Part shown: positions 1 through 10,484 of the stretch, in pieces
How the letters are laid out: every line of letters starts with the position of its first letter
How positions within the stretch are numbered: the first letter of the stretch is position 1
Source of the DNA: Fonsecaea monophora
Taxonomy: Eukaryota; Ascomycota; Eurotiomycetes; Chaetothyriales; Herpotrichiellaceae
DNA: 64,000 nucleotides
Direction of reading: 5' to 3'
Assembly (NCBI RefSeq): GCF_001642475.1
Contig: NW_019174014.1
Location: 62,001-126,000 of the forward strand
Translations under genes and position numbers: made by a program
Notes under the pieces: generated by a model
Told to the model about the DNA's origin: nothing
Databases searched by the model: none
Seen by the model: the letters and a program-made list of their open reading frames with translations, nothing else

Positions 1-1262
1 GAACGAGTCGAATGTGCCCATTTGGTGTCATCTTCAGAGAGTATGTAGGAGTATAGCACGGACTTGTTAGTCAGGCCTTCAAATTTCGTTTTGACACCTG
101 GGGAGAGACTGAGCAGGAAGTCGAGCATGATCAGTGCCTGCACAAGGATGTGTCTGCGAAAGGCAATATCATGAATTTCGAGATCAAATAGATCTCTGTT
201 TGTCAGATATTTAGGGCTGAACGTTGAAGTCAAGGCTGATGTCTTATCAACCTCATTGCGCTTGCGCTTCAAACCGCGTTTCACATCGGTAGGGTTAGTA
301 GAAGAGCCTGAACTATTCGAGACAGACTTAAAGCAGGAGAGTGTCTGTCCGATGCCGTCTCTGAACGCACCCATGTTGGCAGAGTCGAAAAGCTTCGTTG
401 GTGCGGAAAAGAAGGATTGGAGCGACCAGAACTTGGGATACAGGACGTCGAGATCGGGGGGCTGCTCTTTAGGCTCGGACGTGGAGTTCTTAGGAACTGG
501 TGTGTTTCTTGCCGCCTTATCGTGATCCTGAACTTGACTGCTCGACGCAGGAGTATGAGTTCCAGAGGTAGCTTGTGGTGTGCCGGTATCGATTTCCATC
601 GGCTTGATCGCATCTTCCGATTTGATAGGTGTCGGATCGAAGGCAGTAATGTTCTCCACGTGAAATTCACCACGTAGATTGACCGAGCTCTTGTCGCCGA
701 GGGGAAAGCTCTGGAAGAGGAATATGAATACTCGTCCACAAAAGACGGTGTCTTCAGCCCGCGATAGCCTCCTGAGTAGCTCATTGCAACATCTCAGAAT
801 GACCAAGTTCTTTTGTTTAAAGTGCTTCGCCGTCATCCTTTCTCTCCGTGACTCTAGGTAGTCGAAGACTTTCCTGCAACCCTCAATCGTTTGGCTGTCC
901 AGAAGCTCTTCGATGAGCCAGAAACCCAACCCCGGCTCGCACAGTTCGTTGTCGGATAGGATGTTGATAATGTCTAGAAGCACCCAGACCTGGGCGAATG
1001 CCGGCGCTGAGATATCAACTGTCGCAACTATGTCGACAACAGTGTCGCGACAGACTGTTTCGACTGCGGCATTGTGGATTTGGATTGTCTCCGTAGAGAC
1101 TGTATCACGAACAGCTTTTATGCGGTCAAGCAGCTCCGCGCAGTCTGCCTCAAGAACGAGGGTATCAATGTCACCATCCTCTCGTGCTTCAGTAAGGCGT
1201 TGAATGCAGGACTCGATCAAGGATTTGTAGGTTGCGACGCAGGGAACGTTGGTAGCTGCCAT
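1..1262 (-). CDS. THO complex subunit 1 (THOC1/Hpr1-like), 3' part beyond the left edge
   Basis: Component of the nuclear THO/TREX complex, which couples transcription elongation to mRNP assembly and export. The minus-strand frame is open from the ATG at 1262 to the window edge (about 420 codons) and no stop is reached, so the C-terminal part is missing. Recognition rests on the family-typical stretch FCGRVFIFLFQSFPL followed by NLRGEFHVENITAFDP (about residues 185-217). A later segment reads HILVQALIMLDFLLSLSP, then VLYSYILSEDDTKW near the edge. A low-complexity Ser/Thr/Pro insert (about residues 230-275) separates the two conserved parts, as is common in fungal members. No intron is needed in the visible part. 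It is head-to-head with the Aquarius-like helicase, 295 bp away. Family assignment is from memory of the THOC1 pattern and is strong; completeness is unknown. Confidence 0.85.
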   Translation of the reverse strand, partial: MAATNVPCVATYKSLIESCIQRLTEAREDGDIDTLVLEADCAELLDRIKAVRDTVSTETIQIHNAAVETVCRDTVVDIVATVDISAPAFAQVWVLLDIINILSDNELCEPGLGFWLIEELLDSQTIEGCRKVFDYLESRRERMTAKHFKQKNLVILRCCNELLRRLSRAEDTVFCGRVFIFLFQSFPLGDKSSVNLRGEFHVENITAFDPTPIKSEDAIKPMEIDTGTPQATSGTHTPASSSQVQDHDKAARNTPVPKNSTSEPKEQPPDLDVLYPKFWSLQSFFSAPTKLFDSANMGAFRDGIGQTLSCFKSVSNSSGSSTNPTDVKRGLKRKRNEVDKTSALTSTFSPKYLTNRDLFDLEIHDIAFRRHILVQALIMLDFLLSLSPGVKTKFEGLTNKSVLYSYILSEDDTKWAHSTR

Positions 1263-1557
1263 GTTGTCGCGAGGTTGGTGGTCGGAGAGGTGACTGTTGG
1301 TCCGTTTACATCAGGAGCAAGGCCGTTCGACCATAACAAGCATTGAAGAGGGATTGCCCTTCACGTAGAAAGCGTCATCTTCGTAGAAAGGTAGATGATA
1401 GATTTGCGGCACAGGCGTGGCAGGTCAAGGAAACATCAACTATGCGGCTCTGCGGAGAAATTAAATTCTCGGCGCAGTTTGTAAACTCCACAAGACTCGC
1501 CGTCCACCCTGCGCGTGACGCTTTTTTGTACCCACGAACCACGTCTTTTCATGGTCA
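1263..1557. promoter_or_regulatory. Shared divergent promoter, THOC1-like / Aquarius-like
   Basis: A 295-bp gap separates the two start codons of head-to-head genes, so both 5' UTRs and promoters must lie here. A TGACG-containing stretch (GCGCGTGACGC, about 1512-1522) and T-rich runs are visible. No TATA box is clear. That the promoter is shared is inferred from distance alone. Confidence 0.5.
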
Positions 1558-4500
1558 ATGGGCCTTCAACTACGGCCGGCGATGGCTCCAGCCCTCGATG
1601 TGCAAGCCGGTGTCAGCGTCCCGAGTGAAAACGGTGTCAACAGCTGGGAAGAGCTGGCTAAAAAACTGTGGTGGGATAGAGATACTGCACCTACGAAGGT
1701 CAAACCAGAAGTGATCAAGACAGCAATTTGGGATCCTCTCGAACAGGACTCTTTCCCATTCAATTCTCTCGCTGTCCTTGAAAGCTATCAGATTCTCGAA
1801 AGATTTCTGTGGCCGACCTTCTCATCAGAGTCTTCCAACCACCATGTCTTGCTCATCGTCGTCTTCTTTAATGTGAAGCAACGCGCTCGGCTCCACGACT
1901 GGCTCTTGTTCAACGACCGCCCGGCAGAGTTTTCAAGCCTCCTTCGTCGAGTCCTCTCCTTGAACCTCGATCCCTCTTTATCCATCTTTGCCCGATTGTC
2001 GCTCCTCCATTTTGTGCTCGGTGCGTTTCAGTCACTGGAAAATGAGCACGTCCGCAAAGAGTGCGCCCCACTGGTATCGATCGCAACATGGCACAATCTA
2101 CATGACGAAAGAACAAGGGAACAGCTACTGGAGGCGAGCGCGGCAAGGAAAAAGGCGTGGAGAGCCGCTGCGCGGAGATATGATGCGGCTGATCCAGAAG
2201 CTCAAAGCCGTTTGCGCTTCGATCGAGCATGGTTGTATACGATGCTGATTGACTTCACTGCAAGGCTCAACGTGTCAAAACTTGTCCACTCTCAAGAAAT
2301 GGTCTATTGTGAGCGATTTGTGGAGTTTTTGATCGACCTGACAAGTCAACTGCCGACCAGACGGTACACGAATCTACTATTGAAAGACGTCAACATTATC
2401 CCCGTGATCCGAACATCGAAGCTGTATCAAAGAGAGGACGCTGTGCTTCTGCAAGACTTGACCCGTCTGCTCGAACATTTCCAGTTTTTTGCGATTGATG
2501 AACTGGGAGGTACAGAAGAAAGTCATGATGGCTTGCGCAGAGCACATTATCAAGCCCTGGAAAAGCTGCAGCGAGTGGCGCTACAGCACTTTGGAGACAA
2601 ATTAAAGGTTTTGGCACTGTCGAACTTCGGATCCATTGACAAAAGAAGCGAGCTGGAATCTCACTTTTCTACATTGACGGATACCGAGCTGCAGGAGCTG
2701 TGTATGCAGCTTGGGTTTCGAATTAGCTATCCCCCGGCTGCGGGAGTCGTTGCAACTCGTGCGCTCTTGATGGAAGTTCTCTTGTCAACCTTCGCCAAAC
2801 CTCGAGACTTCCGCGAGGTTGTTGGTCAGCTAGCAGTTCTGCCCACGGCTAGCTCGCTGTATGACCCAACTTTACTGAGGAACGAACACTATGATGGCTC
2901 CCGGCCCCTTGGAATTCCCAAGCTTAACCTGCAATATCTCACTCTTGGTGATTTCATGTGGCGTTCATTCCAGCTCTATCAAGCCGAAGCTTTTTATGGG
3001 ATAAGGAAGGATATGGAAAGCATTATCAAGCGGATGAAGCCGAAAGGCGCCCGGGATCGGAGCACGACAGCCTTTGAAGGGGTTTCGAAAATGGCTCTTC
3101 CGATCGCAGAACCTGCAGTCATTGAAGTCGGGCCGCCGAAAGTGGGATATCTGAAGCCTAGCTTTGTGCGAGTCGAAGTCATCCTGGACGTTAGCCGCCT
3201 GCCGGATGGTATCAGAAGAGAATGGGACAATCTCAAGCCACACGACGTTGTGTTTCTCTTGGCGGTTGATGCGACCAACTCTTCTCAGTTTCTTACCAAC
3301 GGGCAGGCCAACGATCACGGCGAACAAAGAATGTTCACCAGTCTTAGAGCGGCTGAAGTATTCCAGATCCTGGACGATGATGGGAGAGCTCTGCGAGATA
3401 CGCGAACAAACGGGCATAGTTCAAGACCTAAGAGGAGGCGTTTGCTACTCGATTTGGACACAAGCTCATACGCTGTCGACAAGCAGAAATCACGCCGATT
3501 TTCCTCAGAAATCGCGTCACTGAACGTTATCGCTCGGAGACAAGGGCGAGAAAACAACTTCAAACCTGTTCTGGAGACAATCCAGACTCTAGTGTCTTCA
3601 GGGACTGTGCTTCCACGGTGGCTACAAGAAGTCTATCTGGGTTATGGTGATCCAAAGAGTGCATCATTTCCAGCACTTCCGGATCACATCGACTCCATGG
3701 ACTACCTGGACACATTTCTTGATTGGCAGCATCTCCTGGACAGTTTTCCGGGAAAGACAATCGAAGCAGGCGCCGGTCAGTCGGCTCCCTTTGATCCGCC
3801 TTATATTCTCGAACGAGCGACGACGGACGCTTCAGCCGAACCACCGCCAAACCCGAAGAAGAGACGCCGTGACCAAATGGAGCAAGACTCATCCATGCTC
3901 AAAGTTTTGACCTACAGACCTCGTAACACGGGACCATATCCAATGGACAACCCAAAGAAGAACACGATTCGCTTCACGGCTAAGCAGGTAGAAGCCATTG
4001 TGTCTGGCACGCAACCTGGCCTCACCATCGTAGTCGGGCCCCCCGGAACGGGCAAGACTGACGTTGCAACACAAACCATCAACTTACTCTACCACAATTT
4101 TCCATCCGAGAGGATCTTGCTTGTTGCTCACAGCAATCAAGCGCTTAACCAGCTTTTCCAGAAAATCATTGCGCTTGATATCGATCCACGCCACTTGCTA
4201 CGACTAGGCCATGGAGAAGAGGAGCTTGATACGGAGGCATCCTACGGTAAATTTGGTCGGGTTGAGTCATTCCTGGAGAATCGCCAATTCTATCTGTCCG
4301 AAGTCAGCCGACTTGCCGCTTCAATTGGTGCTGAGGGAGCACACGGCGCTTCGTGTGAGACTGCCGACTATTTCAATCAGGTCTTCATTAGACCTGCTTG
4401 GCAACGCTTCTGGGATATTATTAATGCTGAAAATGCTACGGTGGAGTCCGTCCTGAGTTCTTTCCCCTTTTACAAATACTTCAGCAACGCTCCAGTTGCA

Positions 4501-5805
4501 ACGCTGTTCCCTCCGAATGTCACGATTGAAGAAGCGCGGGAGATCATATCCGGCTGTCAGTATCATATCGACAAGATCTTCTCCGAGTTAGAGGCTATCC
4601 GACCTTTTGAGATTTTGCGCGCCGGTCGCGATCAAGCGAACCATCTCCTGGTGAACGAAGCACGGATCATTGCCATGACATCAACACATGCGGCCATGAG
4701 GAGATCCGAGATAGCTGAACTTGGCTTTCATTATGACACTTTGATCATGGAAGAAGCAGCACAAATCACTGAAATCGAAACCTTTATTCCATGTGTGATG
4801 CAGGACTCGGATCCACAGACTGGTGAAATGCCCTTGAAGCGGATCATTCTCATAGGAGATCACCTGCAGAACTCCCCCATTATCCAGAACCTCGCTTTGC
4901 GCCAGTATGCCAACTTCGAACAGTCCCTCTTTCTACGTCTCGTCCGCCTCGGTGTCCCAACCGTCCATCTTGATCAACAGGGTCGCTGCCGGCCCTCAAT
5001 TGCCAGGCTCTTCAGATGGCGCTACCATAACCTGGGTAACCTAACTGATCTCGTCTTGCAGCCAGAGTTTTCACGCGCCAATGCAGGCTTACGTTATGAT
5101 TACCAGTTTATCAACGTACCGGACTATCAAGGGAGTGGCGAGCGTGAACCTACACCGCATTTTATCCAAAACCTCGGAGAGGCTGAATACGCAGTAGCGT
5201 TGTATCAGTATATGCGCCTGCTCGGATATCCATCACGAAGTATCTCGATCCTCGCTACCTATGCCGGTCAAAAAGCATTGATACGTGACGTGCTCGAGCA
5301 TAGGTGCAGGAAGAACTCGCTTTTTGGAATGCCGAGGATCGTGACAACGGTCGACAAGTACCAAGGCGAGCAAAATGACTATGTCATTGTGAGCATGACG
5401 AGGACGCGGTCGGTCGGATATCTCAGGGATGTCCGAAGATTGACTGTCTCACTGTCCCGTGCAAGGCTCGGATTGTATATCCTTGGTCGGAGGGAGTTGT
5501 TTGAAAACTGCTTCGAGATGCGGCCTGCCATGGACATCCTGTTGCAAAGACCGGATAAACTCATCGTCACGACCGGTGAAATGTTCCCTACTACTCGCTT
5601 ACTCGAGGATGAGGTAGAAAACACATCGGAAATGGACGGGGTGGAGCATCTGGGTCAATACGTGTTCGAAATGACCCAGGCAAAGGTTAAGGCTTTGGGT
5701 GGACAGGTTAATGTTCAGGTTGAGGCAGACGAGCAGGATGGAGATGTGGGTGAGGAACTTGGCGCAGACATGGGGGAGGAGGATCCGTTACATGAGATTA
5801 GTTAG
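1558..5805 (+). CDS. cwf11: Intron-binding protein Aquarius / Cwf11, spliceosomal superfamily 1 RNA helicase
   Basis: A 1415-residue single-exon protein, close to the size of human AQR. It is expected to act in the nucleus within the activated spliceosome, binding intron RNA near the branch site. The N-terminal half (to about residue 800) is the AQR-specific region and starts with SWEELAKKLWWD about 30 residues in. The helicase core begins near residue 820: Walker A GPPGTGKTD at about 827-835, then HSNQALNQLFQKI, the Walker B-like MEEAAQITEIE near 1064, GRCRPSIARLFRWRY, VDKYQGEQNDYVIVSMTRT near 1264, and VSLSRARLGLYILGRRELFE. The C-terminus is acidic. A second in-frame ATG at 1582 (MAPALDVQ) could be the real start; I kept the first. 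The divergent partner is a THO subunit, another mRNP factor. Confidence 0.93.
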   Translation: MGLQLRPAMAPALDVQAGVSVPSENGVNSWEELAKKLWWDRDTAPTKVKPEVIKTAIWDPLEQDSFPFNSLAVLESYQILERFLWPTFSSESSNHHVLLIVVFFNVKQRARLHDWLLFNDRPAEFSSLLRRVLSLNLDPSLSIFARLSLLHFVLGAFQSLENEHVRKECAPLVSIATWHNLHDERTREQLLEASAARKKAWRAAARRYDAADPEAQSRLRFDRAWLYTMLIDFTARLNVSKLVHSQEMVYCERFVEFLIDLTSQLPTRRYTNLLLKDVNIIPVIRTSKLYQREDAVLLQDLTRLLEHFQFFAIDELGGTEESHDGLRRAHYQALEKLQRVALQHFGDKLKVLALSNFGSIDKRSELESHFSTLTDTELQELCMQLGFRISYPPAAGVVATRALLMEVLLSTFAKPRDFREVVGQLAVLPTASSLYDPTLLRNEHYDGSRPLGIPKLNLQYLTLGDFMWRSFQLYQAEAFYGIRKDMESIIKRMKPKGARDRSTTAFEGVSKMALPIAEPAVIEVGPPKVGYLKPSFVRVEVILDVSRLPDGIRREWDNLKPHDVVFLLAVDATNSSQFLTNGQANDHGEQRMFTSLRAAEVFQILDDDGRALRDTRTNGHSSRPKRRRLLLDLDTSSYAVDKQKSRRFSSEIASLNVIARRQGRENNFKPVLETIQTLVSSGTVLPRWLQEVYLGYGDPKSASFPALPDHIDSMDYLDTFLDWQHLLDSFPGKTIEAGAGQSAPFDPPYILERATTDASAEPPPNPKKRRRDQMEQDSSMLKVLTYRPRNTGPYPMDNPKKNTIRFTAKQVEAIVSGTQPGLTIVVGPPGTGKTDVATQTINLLYHNFPSERILLVAHSNQALNQLFQKIIALDIDPRHLLRLGHGEEELDTEASYGKFGRVESFLENRQFYLSEVSRLAASIGAEGAHGASCETADYFNQVFIRPAWQRFWDIINAENATVESVLSSFPFYKYFSNAPVATLFPPNVTIEEAREIISGCQYHIDKIFSELEAIRPFEILRAGRDQANHLLVNEARIIAMTSTHAAMRRSEIAELGFHYDTLIMEEAAQITEIETFIPCVMQDSDPQTGEMPLKRIILIGDHLQNSPIIQNLALRQYANFEQSLFLRLVRLGVPTVHLDQQGRCRPSIARLFRWRYHNLGNLTDLVLQPEFSRANAGLRYDYQFINVPDYQGSGEREPTPHFIQNLGEAEYAVALYQYMRLLGYPSRSISILATYAGQKALIRDVLEHRCRKNSLFGMPRIVTTVDKYQGEQNDYVIVSMTRTRSVGYLRDVRRLTVSLSRARLGLYILGRRELFENCFEMRPAMDILLQRPDKLIVTTGEMFPTTRLLEDEVENTSEMDGVEHLGQYVFEMTQAKVKALGGQVNVQVEADEQDGDVGEELGADMGEEDPLHEIS

Positions 5806-6412
5806 GCCGGACTGATAGTGGAGGCGAAACTCCAAGATACCCAATACAGAAACCACTTGAGCTTTGTTTGTACAGGAGTGTTTGACGAGCACTCCGCAGG
5901 CCTTTAGGAGGCGCTTAACACCGCCTGGGCTCGATTGATGCCAATTCTGCGTTTTCATAAATGTCTTCCCTTCTCTGAGTCTGCAGATGCGTGTCCTTAT
6001 TTCACTGCACTGATTGAGGAGGTACAGGTCCAATACCCAAGGTGTTGGATGCTGTGTCGGAGGGCGAGGAGTCCGCATTATGTATTTAGGCACGATCACG
6101 AATAAATGTCACCTGAAACACGCGTACAGTGCAATGCAGTCAAGATATTCCATTCAGTCGAAGAACGCCTAGTAGCCATGTCATGCCTTGTGGTATGTTA
6201 TTATGTTCACCCTGCCATAGCTCATCATTTCAGTGTGCCGCATTGTATCACATATCAGCCCGTTCCCTTGCCACCCGTGGCACTCTTCTGCAGTCACTCC
6301 CCAATGTCCACAGAAATATACAGTGAAATGCCGTCCCGTTGATCAGCAAGAATCGATTCGTTCCATCGGCCCTCTTGTTGTGACTCGACAAGTTTCAGAA
6401 GACGATGAGGAG
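5806..6412. other. Gene-free 3'-3' intergenic space
   Basis: This lies between the stop of the Aquarius-like gene and the stop of the Cys-rich gene, which converge. Only short overlapping open frames without family resemblance are present. I see no RNA gene or repeat here. Confidence 0.5.
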
Positions 6413-6812
6413 CTATGCTTTGGTCGTGAAGTCCGTCTCCGTTGGGAGTAATCCACCATCGGCGGCCTTTTCGCATGTGCAGCTACTTGAATCCCTCTTG
6501 CCACAGGCGCATGTGGCTCCCGTAGGCGCAACATTCTCCGTCGCAGCTCGATCGCAGGTACATTGGCCGGCAGGGCGGGCTCCTTTATGTCCAAGTCAGT
6601 TCGCTTGTTTTTGCATGGAAGGGAGAGTCATGACAGAAGTGTCAAGTAGGGTAGAACATACTACACGAGCATCGCGGTCCTTGCAAGGTGTTCTCTTGGT
6701 TCTTCTTCTCGCAAGTGCAGTGCATGGCGGAGGTTTTGCCGCACGAGCAGGTAGCCTTCTGAGCGCAAATGCAAGCCTCGCCGCGACCACAGCAGGTGGT
6801 TGGTTTGACCAT
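6413..6812 (-). CDS. Cys-rich metallothionein-like small protein, two exons
   Basis: Probably a copper- or zinc-binding cytosolic protein; it matches, from memory, a conserved fungal Cys-rich family. Exon 1 is 6662-6812 and exon 2 is 6413-6582. The 79-nt intron (6583-6661) has a perfect GTATGT donor and an AAAG acceptor. The joined product is 106 residues with 16 cysteines. They are arranged as one CC pair (7-8) and seven CxC pairs at about 14/16, 22/24, 32/34, 48/50, 58/60, 75/77 and 85/87. The protein begins MVKPTTCCGRGEACIC and ends near GGLLPTETDFTTKA, both typical of the family. The two exons carry the same repeat style (CSCGK...CTCEK, then CACGK...CTCEK), which supports the join. Function as a metal buffer is inferred from cysteine content. 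It is short and split, so simple ORF calling would miss it. Confidence 0.85.
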
Positions 6813-7398
6813 GGTTGCGGGTGAGAGTTTCTGTATTCGTTTGGTGGTAAATGTTGTGTTCTGTTCAATGGTTGTTTCTGCGTGGAATGGGACGATAGAT
6901 GTAATCGATGTCTGGCTGTGCAGGGAGAAACTGGAGAGACTGTTTCTGAGCGCAGGTGCGTATCAACGGAGGGGTTTATATGTTTCTGTGAATGACGTAC
7001 CAAGGCTGAGGGCTGACAATCACTTGGGTGATTATTGGTCAGCCTTGCTTGCTATGGAGCATTTTGCGGTCGACACCAGCCAATAACGATCATTTCATTT
7101 GCAAGGAGACCCGTTACGAGTATTTGTCCCGTCGCAGGTGATTGTCAGCGGTGGTATGATCTTTCCCTTTGTTGCCCCTTCAGCGCTCACCTTGTATGTC
7201 ATAGATACGTCCCTTACAGAAATATTTGGTTGCAGAACGAAAAGAAGGGCATCTATTGATATGGTCTCAGCACACGCTTGCTACTGCTGGCCTCCTGTCA
7301 CACCATTTCCTCGACGAATCCAACCAGCCATATGCACCTCGTAGACTGCAACTTTCCCTTAACATGCACGCGTTTAGCATTCTCTCTTCGACATTGCG
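6813..7398. promoter_or_regulatory. Upstream region of the Cys-rich gene, behind the pfkA stop
   Basis: This 586-bp space contains the promoter of the minus-strand Cys-rich gene and the 3' end of phosphofructokinase. On the minus strand TGCGCTC (plus 6948-6954, about 140 bp before the ATG) fits the TGCRCNC metal-response core. That match is short and could be chance. No other gene is seen. Confidence 0.35.
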
Positions 7399-9786
7399 TT
7401 AGACCTGCTTCGAAAGAGTCCGCCTCAAAGTCTCACCCGACAGGGGTTTGCCACACTCCTCGCAGCAGTCCGCAAGCTGGGGCCGCCCGCTCAGAATATC
7501 CACCGTCTCCTTCATCGACAGCCAGAATTCACTCTTAGGCCTACGATCCTCCCAATCGGTACCTGTAGCTTCAAGACCTGTAGCGCCCCCCATCGGAGTG
7601 AAAACAACTTCAGAGCCTTGGATACCAATGACAGCTACTGACAACGGGTCGTCTGCAATCCAGTCCTTGGACTTGCCGGTAAACCGGTCCTCGATATGTT
7701 GCATACACTTGATTGCCATCCGGAGGGCACGGATTCGATCCATAGGCGAAGGCTTGCCACCCTGCTGATAATGACCAGGTACGGCTGCTCGAGACTCGAA
7801 CCGACCTCGGGCTTCCTCTTTGATCATGTCGGCAATTACTTGTGTCGTGTACGTGGTACTAGCTCTTTCATTTCGAAGGATGATTTTGCCCGCTCTCGAC
7901 GCTCCTTGATCGTTCTTGAAGTTCTCTCGTAGGAACTCAATATCCCTCGCAATCATATGGATATTGATTCCTTCCTCGGGGATGTACACCGCAAGTGCGC
8001 CAACCGAGAGACCGGCCATCGTCGCAAGATAACCTGACCGACCTCCTTGTGTCTCGATGACGAACACCCGTCGCCTTGACGATGAAGCAGACTGCCGAAT
8101 GGCGTCACAGAATTGGATCAGCGTGTTCAAGCACGTATCACTGCCGATAGAGTATTCAGTGCCAGGGACGTTGTTCGATACTGTCGCAGGTAGCACGACC
8201 AGCGGGATCTTGAAAACCTCATATTGTTCTCGCGCCTTTCTCAGTTCACTTGCGGCAGTGAAAGCTTCAAACCCACCAATCAGAAACAGTGCATCAAACT
8301 TGTATATCCCGAAGCATTCAGCGGTTTTCTTCATGTCCGCACTCGGTAGTCCACGGTTCGTGCCGATTTCAGAGCCCCCTTCGTTGACCCATGGATCTAC
8401 GTCGATCCACCGACACTCACGTACAGATCCTAGCGGCTTATCGTCGTGGTGTCGTTGGAGACCTGGGAAGCCATTGTGGATCGCAATAGGAGTATGACCG
8501 CGAGTCAAGCAATATGCAACGGCCGCGCGCGTAGCTGGATTCATACCCCCGGCAGGGGCTCCGACGTGTATGATGGCGATCCTCAGCCTCTTCTCCTTGG
8601 GTAAGAGCAGAGCAGGGTGATCCGTGGAAGTGGTGATGACATAACTGTTGTAGTATTCCTTGAATTCGACATCGCGCAGCTGCATAGCTTTGTCAAAGTC
8701 CTTGGCCGCGATAGCAGCACTAACCGACTTGGTCAAGGCTACTGTCTCCATTAGGTTGGAGCGTTCAATCTTGTTCTCCCGGATTGTTATGACTGGACTA
8801 GGTGTGCTTGGAGTAGCTTCTAGGACAGCTTTCACCGCTTCGACGCCTTGCAGTGTCGACAGCCAACGGTCGTAGAAGCATGCGTGTCCACCACGTTGTG
8901 TATGGCCCAAAACCGTGACGCGTGTATCAAGCTTGAGCTTCTGCGTTAGAAGATCTTTAACCTGGTTCGCAGTGATCCTGTTGAGTTCTCGATCGTGGGC
9001 CCCCTCCGCGATGATGACAATCGACCTTCTCTTGCCTCTCCGTCTGTGAGTGGCGATTATATCGCACATTTGATCTTCCCAACCAACCCGAGGAGGTTTC
9101 TCGGGAATGAAGACGAAGTCAGCGCCTGTAGCTATAGATGCCATGAGGGCTAGCCAGCCACAATGACGCCCCATGACTTCAATCACGAACCCTCGTTGAT
9201 GGGAGGCGGCAGTGTCGAAAACATCGTCGACCGCGCCGCAGATACGTTCGAGGGAGGAGTAACAACCGATGGTGGCGTCGGTACCAGACATATCGTTGTC
9301 AATGGAGCCAACTAGGCCGACGATATTCAGGTGCTGAAAGGGGTCAACTTCTGCCTGGGTCAGCTCTCCAGTGTCCACCAGCTCTTTGAGTAGACTGGGC
9401 CATTCTGCTCTGAACTTGTCAGCACCAGTCAAGCTACCGTCACCACCGCAGATGACAAGGGCATCAATGCCGCGCTCAACCATGTTTTTCGCTGCTTTCA
9501 GTCGGCCCCATCTCTCCATGAACGCCATGCATCTTGCAGTGCCAATCAGTGTTCCTCCTCGAGACAAGTATCCTCTCACATCTTCCCAATGCATCTCTTT
9601 GATCAGATCGCCGCCTTGCACCAGGCCTTCGTAGCCTTCATAGATCGCATAAGACTCGCAGCCCATGTGGATGGACATACGAACAACAGCTCGCACGGCG
9701 CCGTTCATGCCAGGGGAGTCACCTCCGCTGGTCATGACACCAATTCGACGCTTCTTGGGAGGAGCGGGCACACCGTTGGCAGCCAT
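7399..9786 (-). CDS. pfkA: ATP-dependent 6-phosphofructokinase
   Basis: Catalyses fructose 6-phosphate to fructose 1,6-bisphosphate, the committed step of cytosolic glycolysis. It is a 795-residue single-exon protein with the eukaryotic tandem layout. The N-terminal catalytic half starts with RRIGVMTSGGDSPGMNGAVR (about 13-32) and carries GGDGSLTGADKF, the catalytic-loop VGSIDNDMSGTDATIG, and VIEVMGRHCGWLA. The C-terminal regulatory half starts near LRIAIIHVGAPAGGMNPATR and has degenerated counterparts (ATVSNNVPGTEYSIG, VIETQGGRSGYLA, PGHYQQGGKPSPMDR), as expected for the allosteric half. The start MAANGVPAPPKKRRIG lies just before the conserved core and is convincing. It is divergent from Mediator subunit 17 across about 700 bp. 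Confidence 0.96.
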   Translation of the reverse strand: MAANGVPAPPKKRRIGVMTSGGDSPGMNGAVRAVVRMSIHMGCESYAIYEGYEGLVQGGDLIKEMHWEDVRGYLSRGGTLIGTARCMAFMERWGRLKAAKNMVERGIDALVICGGDGSLTGADKFRAEWPSLLKELVDTGELTQAEVDPFQHLNIVGLVGSIDNDMSGTDATIGCYSSLERICGAVDDVFDTAASHQRGFVIEVMGRHCGWLALMASIATGADFVFIPEKPPRVGWEDQMCDIIATHRRRGKRRSIVIIAEGAHDRELNRITANQVKDLLTQKLKLDTRVTVLGHTQRGGHACFYDRWLSTLQGVEAVKAVLEATPSTPSPVITIRENKIERSNLMETVALTKSVSAAIAAKDFDKAMQLRDVEFKEYYNSYVITTSTDHPALLLPKEKRLRIAIIHVGAPAGGMNPATRAAVAYCLTRGHTPIAIHNGFPGLQRHHDDKPLGSVRECRWIDVDPWVNEGGSEIGTNRGLPSADMKKTAECFGIYKFDALFLIGGFEAFTAASELRKAREQYEVFKIPLVVLPATVSNNVPGTEYSIGSDTCLNTLIQFCDAIRQSASSSRRRVFVIETQGGRSGYLATMAGLSVGALAVYIPEEGINIHMIARDIEFLRENFKNDQGASRAGKIILRNERASTTYTTQVIADMIKEEARGRFESRAAVPGHYQQGGKPSPMDRIRALRMAIKCMQHIEDRFTGKSKDWIADDPLSVAVIGIQGSEVVFTPMGGATGLEATGTDWEDRRPKSEFWLSMKETVDILSGRPQLADCCEECGKPLSGETLRRTLSKQV

Positions 9787-10484
9787 TTTACTGGCAGCCG
9801 TAGGCAGTGGACGGGAATAGAGAGAATGATCTGGGTTTCTTGACCGAGGGGCAGGCCAACGCGAAAGGTGCCCTTATTTGTACGGGAGGAGGAAAAAGAA
9901 ACGTGAGAGGACTTGAGGCCAGAATGAGAGGATTGGGATAGTAATGATGAACTTATTAGAAGATAATGCAAGAGTCTATCAGCAGATAGCATACGAAGTC
10001 TGTCGTGCCGAGCAGCAACAGCTGAAGCCGCAGAACGTCATTCGTGTATCCTCAGTGCTTAGCAGCAGAACTATGAGTGGCTGTTGGGCGCCCGCAGGGC
10101 CTAGCGGCCTCACCAGCCCAAGCTCCAGCACCCCCACCATGACCGAGCCTGCCGATAGGCCTAGACGCATCGCCTCGGTGACAGAGAGGGGCAGCAGAAG
10201 AAATTTTAGGTAAGAACAGTAGCGGGCCCCTAGTGCCCTAACTTACTATCTCTAGGCTTGTCACGGCCCTGGGCTCTCTTTCGTTACTGCGCGCTTGAGT
10301 TCGCGATCCAGATTTTCACCAATCAAAACATGCTCCAACCTTTCCACCTCTGCTTTGTAGGCTTGACTGCCAGTCATTTGATACAGTAATAACTTAGGCT
10401 TCAATCGAGAGGACCTCCCTACGGACCACGGACTGATAAGAGGTTGCGCACATTGCCCCTGTAGTTGGTGCGGCACCAAGCATC
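9787..10484. promoter_or_regulatory. Divergent intergenic region, pfkA / med17
   Basis: 698 bp separate the start codons of phosphofructokinase (minus) and Mediator subunit 17 (plus). The region must contain both promoters. Pyrimidine-rich tracts occur on the minus strand close to the pfkA ATG (about 9880-9960). No gene is supported within it. Confidence 0.45.

Noticed and set aside
281..784. 167-codon minus-strand open frame
   Set aside because: Lies out of frame inside the THOC1-like coding sequence, whose own frame has clear family motifs.
7780..7815. B-box-like GGTTCGAGTC on the minus strand
   Set aside because: Lies in the conserved phosphofructokinase coding sequence; no cloverleaf.
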